Positions 59,763-64,000 of a DNA stretch of 64,000 nt are shown in pieces. This stretch comes from Hyphomicrobium_A sp965243865 (GTDB lineage: Bacteria > Pseudomonadota > Alphaproteobacteria > Rhizobiales > Hyphomicrobiaceae), in contig NZ_OZ251603.1 in the NCBI RefSeq assembly GCF_965243865.1, positions 4,030,001-4,094,000 of the forward strand, read 5' to 3'. The position numbers and the translations under genes were made by a program. How positions within the stretch are numbered: the first letter of the stretch is position 1; every line of letters starts with the position of its first letter. The notes below the pieces were generated by a model. That model was not told the DNA's origin, ran no database searches, and worked only from the letters and a program-made list of their open reading frames with translations.

Positions 59763-60632
59763 CTAAAGCAGGCCGCGCAACCACACGTGCGCCGGGTCGG
59801 CGTCGTGTGAGCGGTGCCACACCAGCTTCATGGTGAAGCGTGGGCTTTCGAACGGCAGCGACCACACCTTGCAGAGCGAGTGTACCTCCGGGCGCTCCGC
59901 GAAGCGGGATGGGATTGCCGCAATGAGATCGGTCGACGACACGATCGATGGCAGGGTCGTGAAGCGCGTGACGGAAAGACCTATGCGCCGGGTCAGCCCC
60001 AGCTGTTTCAGCGCCCCGTCTACGGGCCCCGTCACGCCCTGTCCTGTTGGGGATACCAGCGCATGCTGCATGCCGGCGTAATCCTCCGCCGAAATGTCCT
60101 CGCGCATCGCCGGATGACCTGGGCGCGCGATGACGACGAAATGCTCCTCATAGAGATCGCGCGACAGGAAGGGGCCCTTTGGGACCGGCGCGCCGATGAT
60201 CGCGAGGTCGATCGTCTCGTCCATGAGATGCGGCTGCGGTGTTCTGACGACGAGCCGGCACCCAGGCGCCGTCCGATCGACCGCTGCAACCAATTGCGGT
60301 ATAATAAGTAGTTCCGTCAAATCGTTCGCGAGCACCGAAAAGTTCATCTCTGCCGTGCTCGGGTCGAACGTCGGCCGCGACAGCAGGCGCTCCGCGGCAG
60401 CGCAAAAATCCCTCAGTTCTGGAGCGAGGCGACGCGCCAGCGGCGTGAGCCGCATGCTCGATCCCTCCCGCACGAGCAGTTCATCGTCAAACACATCGCG
60501 CGCCCGCGCCATGGCCTGCGATACCGCAGGCTGGGTCAGGTTCAGGCGCTGCGCGGCGCGCGTGATCGACAGCTCGGCAAGCACCACGTCGACGACAACC
60601 AGCAGGTTGAGATCGAAATTTCGCAGGTTCAT
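59763..60632 (-). CDS. LysR-family transcriptional regulator
   Basis: 289 residues. N-terminal helix-turn-helix: LDLNLL-like FDLNLLVVVDVVL, then SITRAAQRLNLTQPAVSQAMARARDVF near residue 25 (recognition helix). A periplasmic-binding-type effector domain covers residues 90-285, with DLAIIGAPVPKGPFL and HFVVIARPGHP segments close to the NodD/NahR branch. The inducer is unknown. GAGGG precedes the ATG at 60632. The gene is convergent with the TonB-like gene; its own target is not obvious in the window. Confidence 0.9.
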   Translation of the reverse strand: MNLRNFDLNLLVVVDVVLAELSITRAAQRLNLTQPAVSQAMARARDVFDDELLVREGSSMRLTPLARRLAPELRDFCAAAERLLSRPTFDPSTAEMNFSVLANDLTELLIIPQLVAAVDRTAPGCRLVVRTPQPHLMDETIDLAIIGAPVPKGPFLSRDLYEEHFVVIARPGHPAMREDISAEDYAGMQHALVSPTGQGVTGPVDGALKQLGLTRRIGLSVTRFTTLPSIVSSTDLIAAIPSRFAERPEVHSLCKVWSLPFESPRFTMKLVWHRSHDADPAHVWLRGLL

Positions 60633-60730
60633 CGACGCCCTCTATTGGGTCACGAGCGGGCGTAGGCAGGGGGTATGGCGCAGGGACATAAGCCTCACTT
60701 ATACGCGGAATTAGCAATATGGATTTGAGT

Positions 60731-60746
60731 GCTGACCAGAGTCAGC
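60731..60746. promoter_or_regulatory. Perfect inverted repeat GCTGAC-N4-GTCAGC
   Basis: A 6-4-6 dyad located 99 bases upstream of the LysR start and 180 upstream of the AraC start, in their shared divergent region. A candidate binding site for either regulator. Confidence 0.35.
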
Positions 60747-60925
60747 GAAACCTTCTCATCTCCCGGACCTCGTGCCTCACGGCGTCGATGGCGTACCTGT
60801 CGAAGCGGCTAGGAGCGGACATAGTAACACGTTGATCGCAACGGCAATCCCGTTTCGGGGGGCCGCTGTATCCATCCACACGACGGGGTGCCCCGTCGCA
60901 TCACCAGCGGGCGGAACCAGTCGTT

Positions 60926-61942
60926 ATGGCGACTCAGTCACTTGACGCAATTCCACCCCTTGCCTTTGGCCAGAAACACGCACTCCACTATACTGACGCT
61001 GAGCGCATGTCGGCCGAATTGGCGCGTGGCACCTCGGTCGTCATGAACTACCGTTCCGTCGAGCCCGGCGGAGCGTTTCGTGCCCAATCATCGCTCATCA
61101 AGACGCGCAATGTGCGCCTGCTGGCCTCGGCATCGTCGGCCATTCGAGTGGACGCGCATGGAGCTTCGACCGCCTTCTTCATGGTCGCGCTCCATGGTGG
61201 GGGGACAACCAAGAGTGAAGGGCGAACGCTCGACTGGGGCAAGGGCAAAGCGGGCGTTTTCCTTCCTCCTGGGGGCTGCACGGCGCGCTTTTCCGCCCGC
61301 TCGGTGATCGGAATAGACATTGATCCGGCAGCCATTGCTCACGTCACGCAAGTCATGCTTGGCGGCAAGCCACCAAGGCGGCAGCACTCTTTTGATTTCA
61401 CCGAGCCATGCGCCCTGAACTTGCGGGGCAACAGGCTCGATTTCAGCAGCATCCTCATCAGCGCGGCGTCGATGCTTGACCACTTCGGCGGCGATACGCG
61501 TCTCATCGAGAGGGCAGGCCTTGATGACACCATCCTCAGGATGGTTGCCCTGCTTTTCAACTTCGAGGAGCTGTCGTCGGGTGGCAGCGACGCGAAAGCC
61601 AACCGGGCCATCATCAGGCTGACGTGTGAGTATATCGATGACAACCTGACGGGGACGATCACGCTGACCGATCTCGAAGCTCTCACCGGTCTATCACGCA
61701 GAAGCCTGCAGTATGCCTTTCGCGACGAGTTTGACTGCACCCCGATGCAATGGGTGGCGCGGCGGCGTCTCGAAGCCGTCCGCAAGCAGATTCTCGCCGC
61801 CCGCCATGGCGATACACTGACGTCGATAGCGGGCGAATACTTTGCCAATCTTGGTGAGTTCGCCCGCATGTACCGGCAGCAGTACGGGGAACTCCCGTCA
61901 GCTACGCTGAGGGATGCCCTGTCCAAGCGCTTCCGATCCTAG
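60926..61942 (+). CDS. AraC-family transcriptional regulator
   Basis: 338 residues. The N-terminal part (to about 220) has no catalytic motif and resembles the AraC_binding_2 group. The C-terminal double helix-turn-helix (about 235-330) shows LTDLEALTGLSRRSLQYAFRDEF and TPMQWVARRRLEAVR, and a second helix pair ending in FARMYRQQYGELPS. The effector is unknown. The ATG at 60926 has GGCGGAA upstream. It is divergent from LysR and followed by a 484-base gap. Confidence 0.9.
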   Translation: MATQSLDAIPPLAFGQKHALHYTDAERMSAELARGTSVVMNYRSVEPGGAFRAQSSLIKTRNVRLLASASSAIRVDAHGASTAFFMVALHGGGTTKSEGRTLDWGKGKAGVFLPPGGCTARFSARSVIGIDIDPAAIAHVTQVMLGGKPPRRQHSFDFTEPCALNLRGNRLDFSSILISAASMLDHFGGDTRLIERAGLDDTILRMVALLFNFEELSSGGSDAKANRAIIRLTCEYIDDNLTGTITLTDLEALTGLSRRSLQYAFRDEFDCTPMQWVARRRLEAVRKQILAARHGDTLTSIAGEYFANLGEFARMYRQQYGELPSATLRDALSKRFRS

Positions 61943-62426
61943 GCTGGCCCCCACTTCGCTGTGCCGATGATAGCGACGCTGCGGAGCAGGGTTTGACCTG
62001 AGCTTCCATTTCGCAATTCCGATAGTCCGCTTCGCTTGCTCCACTTCGCAAGGTCGCATCGGCGTCGCCGTTTCAGCGAGATCGGCGATCGTGGCGGCTG
62101 TGCCGATCAATGGCCACGCCGCATTGTCTTGCGCGATCCTGATAGTCGCTTCGCTAGTTCGATATCGCGCATTCAGGAATCACCGCCTCATCGAACAAGC
62201 CCGCTGAGCCACGCGCTGGTGACTGTGTGTCACTGCCGCTGCGATCGATCGGGCCGTTGCGCTGGGTACTGCGCACGACTTTTTGCGCGCGTCCATCTCT
62301 GCTGGGCGGCGCGCCTCATGCCCGCCACGGCAGCATCGGCGGGAGTCATTTCAAGTCTCTGGTTTGCGTATCACGCGTCAACTTTAGTCACGTCGCGTTC
62401 GAACAGCACATTCCGGGGACCATCAC
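61943..62426. other. Gap upstream of the autotransporter gene, with degenerate short repeats
   Basis: No convincing gene. Two imperfect copies of GATAGTC(C)GCTTCGCT occur at 62021-62035 and 62141-62154, and related CACTTCGC words occur nearby, so the stretch may be a decayed repeat or gene remnant. The promoter of the gene at 62427 should lie in the right half, but no clear hexamers are seen. Confidence 0.35.
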
Positions 62427-64000
62427 ATGTCGGCAATCTCGCGCCCAATCTCATCGCAGCTGTTGCGCATCAGCACGATCGCCCTCGCGGCCGCTTTGGG
62501 CGCGCCCATCGCGCACGCCCAGACAGTCGTCAACAATCAGTCGGTGACAGTCCCGCCTTTCGTCATTCCACTCAACGACGATCTCATAATCGGCACCACG
62601 GGGACCGGCTCGGTCACGGTTGAGAACGCCACTGTTTTCGTCAATGAAGTGATCCTCGGACAATCAACGACCGGTAACGGCACGTTGACGCTCGATGGAG
62701 GGTTAGCGGCTCTCAGCGTCGCGGGCGAGATGGCAATCGGAAATAATGGCACTGGCGTATTCAACATCCTGAGTGGGGGTTCCGCTCAAACGTCGTTCGC
62801 TGCTGAGCTTGGCGCTCAGGCGGGCAGTAGCGGCACAGTATTGCTCTCGGGTGCGGGCTCTGAATGGAACTCCTCGGCCTCTATTTACGTCGGCGGGCAG
62901 GGCACAGGCTCGATGACCGTTTCGGACGGCGCTACCCTCACTGCCAGCAACCTCATCGTAGGTTCATCCGAAGGCTCGGTCGGAACGTTCCTCCTTACCG
63001 GCAGCGACTCCGAGGTCAATCTGAGCAGCGACCTCTATGTCGGTGACGATGGCAACGGAACGTTCAACCTCACCGATGGCGCAACGCTCACAGTCACGGG
63101 CGGCATTTACGTCGGCTATTCAGAAGGCCAAGGCGTCTTCAACGTGTCGGGCGGCAGCACCGTTACCAGCGGCACCGCGAACTTCGGCTACTACAGCGAC
63201 GCTGGCAAAGGCACGGCGAACATTTCCGGCGTCGGTACGACCTGGACGATCAACGGCTCTCTGACGCTGGGCGACGAAGGCGGCGCCGGCGAAATGAATA
63301 TTACCGACGGCGCTCAAGTCGCTGTGACCGGCGCCCTTGCAATGGGCGTGTATGATGAGAACATCACGCGCGGCGACCTTCTTATCTCGGGAACTGGTTC
63401 GCAACTCACTGTCGCCGGAAACGCCAATATTGGCGACTCACGGCCGGCGATCGTCATCGTCAGCAATGGCGGATATCTGCAGACCGGAGACACGGTGATC
63501 GCCGGCGACACATCTGCGTCCAGTTCGGTCACAGTCACTGGCGCTGGATCGGTGTGGGACTCCGGTGATGTTGTCATCGGTGAGTATGGGGTGGGCCAGC
63601 TCATCATTACCGATGGCGGCGTCGTCAACGGATCTGGTGATGCGCAAGTCGGCTATTACGGCTCAGGTTCGTCCGTCACCGTTTCGGGAAGCGGGTCGCA
63701 GTGGAACTTGGCTGGCAACACTCTTGACGTCGGCTACTACACCGATGCTTCGGTCACCGTGACGGACAACGCGGTGTTGACAGCTGGCGACATAACCATC
63801 GGCTACGGCACCGACGGTCACGGTGTCGTCAACGTCACTGATAGCGGCAAGATCTACAGCGGCGATGTCACGCTCGGCAGCTACGGCTACCCGATGTCCG
63901 GCACGATGAACATCTCCGGATCGGGCTCTGAGTGGCACGTAACCGGCGACATCACTGCCGTCGAGGACTACGGCGCCGCCACCATCAACGTCACCGACAG
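62427..64000 (+). CDS. Autotransporter-type repeat protein, 5' part (runs off the window)
   Basis: At least 524 residues, open at the right edge. The ATG at 62427 follows CCGGGGACC. A signal peptide (cleavage after PIAHA) is followed by about twenty short beta-strand repeats of the T5SS/PEP-CTERM-associated kind: units of about 40-45 residues alternating xGSGSxWxxxGxxxVG and GxxxxNITDGAxVxxxG. This is the right-handed beta-helix passenger of a surface autotransporter or adhesin. The membrane barrel is expected beyond 64000. Very high Gly, Ser, Thr, Val; no Cys. Confidence 0.85.
   Translation, partial: MSAISRPISSQLLRISTIALAAALGAPIAHAQTVVNNQSVTVPPFVIPLNDDLIIGTTGTGSVTVENATVFVNEVILGQSTTGNGTLTLDGGLAALSVAGEMAIGNNGTGVFNILSGGSAQTSFAAELGAQAGSSGTVLLSGAGSEWNSSASIYVGGQGTGSMTVSDGATLTASNLIVGSSEGSVGTFLLTGSDSEVNLSSDLYVGDDGNGTFNLTDGATLTVTGGIYVGYSEGQGVFNVSGGSTVTSGTANFGYYSDAGKGTANISGVGTTWTINGSLTLGDEGGAGEMNITDGAQVAVTGALAMGVYDENITRGDLLISGTGSQLTVAGNANIGDSRPAIVIVSNGGYLQTGDTVIAGDTSASSSVTVTGAGSVWDSGDVVIGEYGVGQLIITDGGVVNGSGDAQVGYYGSGSSVTVSGSGSQWNLAGNTLDVGYYTDASVTVTDNAVLTAGDITIGYGTDGHGVVNVTDSGKIYSGDVTLGSYGYPMSGTMNISGSGSEWHVTGDITAVEDYGAATINVTD

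Noticed and set aside
62427..64000. CRISPR-like or tandem DNA repeat array
   Set aside because: The repetition is at protein level (degenerate beta-helix units); DNA repeats are imperfect and have no spacer pattern.

Overview
The window is GC-rich, gene-dense bacterial DNA. It suggests an alphaproteobacterium of the order Hyphomicrobiales. The support is three sigma-EcfG-type promoters (GGAAC-N17-CGTT), an FnrN/FixK-like oxygen regulator, clustered DUF883 stress proteins, a matB/malonyl-CoA decarboxylase pair, a pqq operon and a probable Irr box. A Hyphomicrobium-like genus is possible but cannot be fixed from the sequence. I saw no tRNA, rRNA, CRISPR array, insertion sequence or phage gene.

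Layout. 0.3-5.7 kb: a membrane GTPase, an AI-2E-family permease and four small membrane or stress proteins around a pair of divergent sigma-EcfG promoters. 5.7-12.3 kb: pirin, an SDR enzyme, an AhpD-like protein with an ArsR regulator, a UvrD-type helicase, and a DNA-repair operon (small protein, stand-alone LigD phosphoesterase, 3-methyladenine glycosylase) behind a third sigma-EcfG promoter. 12.3-16.3 kb: pqqB-C-E without a recognisable pqqA or pqqD, an Fnr regulator, and a 40-residue membrane protein, with three FNR boxes. 16.6-19.4 kb: a UbiH/UbiM-like hydroxylase, a cytochrome P450 and a CDGSH iron-sulfur protein, probably co-transcribed.

20.1-40.7 kb is a large catabolic region: XdhC, an isochorismatase-like hydrolase, a Tsx-type nucleoside porin, HyuA/HyuB, CoxG, a divergent creatininase-fold protein, an IclR regulator, an amidase, a DMT permease, a three-subunit molybdenum hydroxylase and a complete BMP-type ABC importer. 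Three of its promoters carry the same palindrome, TATCC-N7-GGATA. Next to it (40.8-44.5 kb) lie malonyl-CoA synthetase, malonyl-CoA decarboxylase and a GntR regulator. Read together these could import a nucleoside or nucleobase-like heterocycle, hydroxylate it, open the ring, cleave the amide and send malonate to acetyl-CoA, that is, a pyrimidine oxidative route built from unusual enzyme families. This is inference.

44.9-59.7 kb is an iron/haem acquisition island: two tandem ECF sigma / FecR / TonB-dependent receptor modules (the second receptor carries an extra C-terminal beta-barrel), haem oxygenase, a YbaN-like protein, an Rrf2 regulator, ExbB, ExbD, TonB and a second small TonB-C protein. 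The window ends with LysR and AraC regulators and the 5' part of a repeat-rich autotransporter passenger that runs off the edge.
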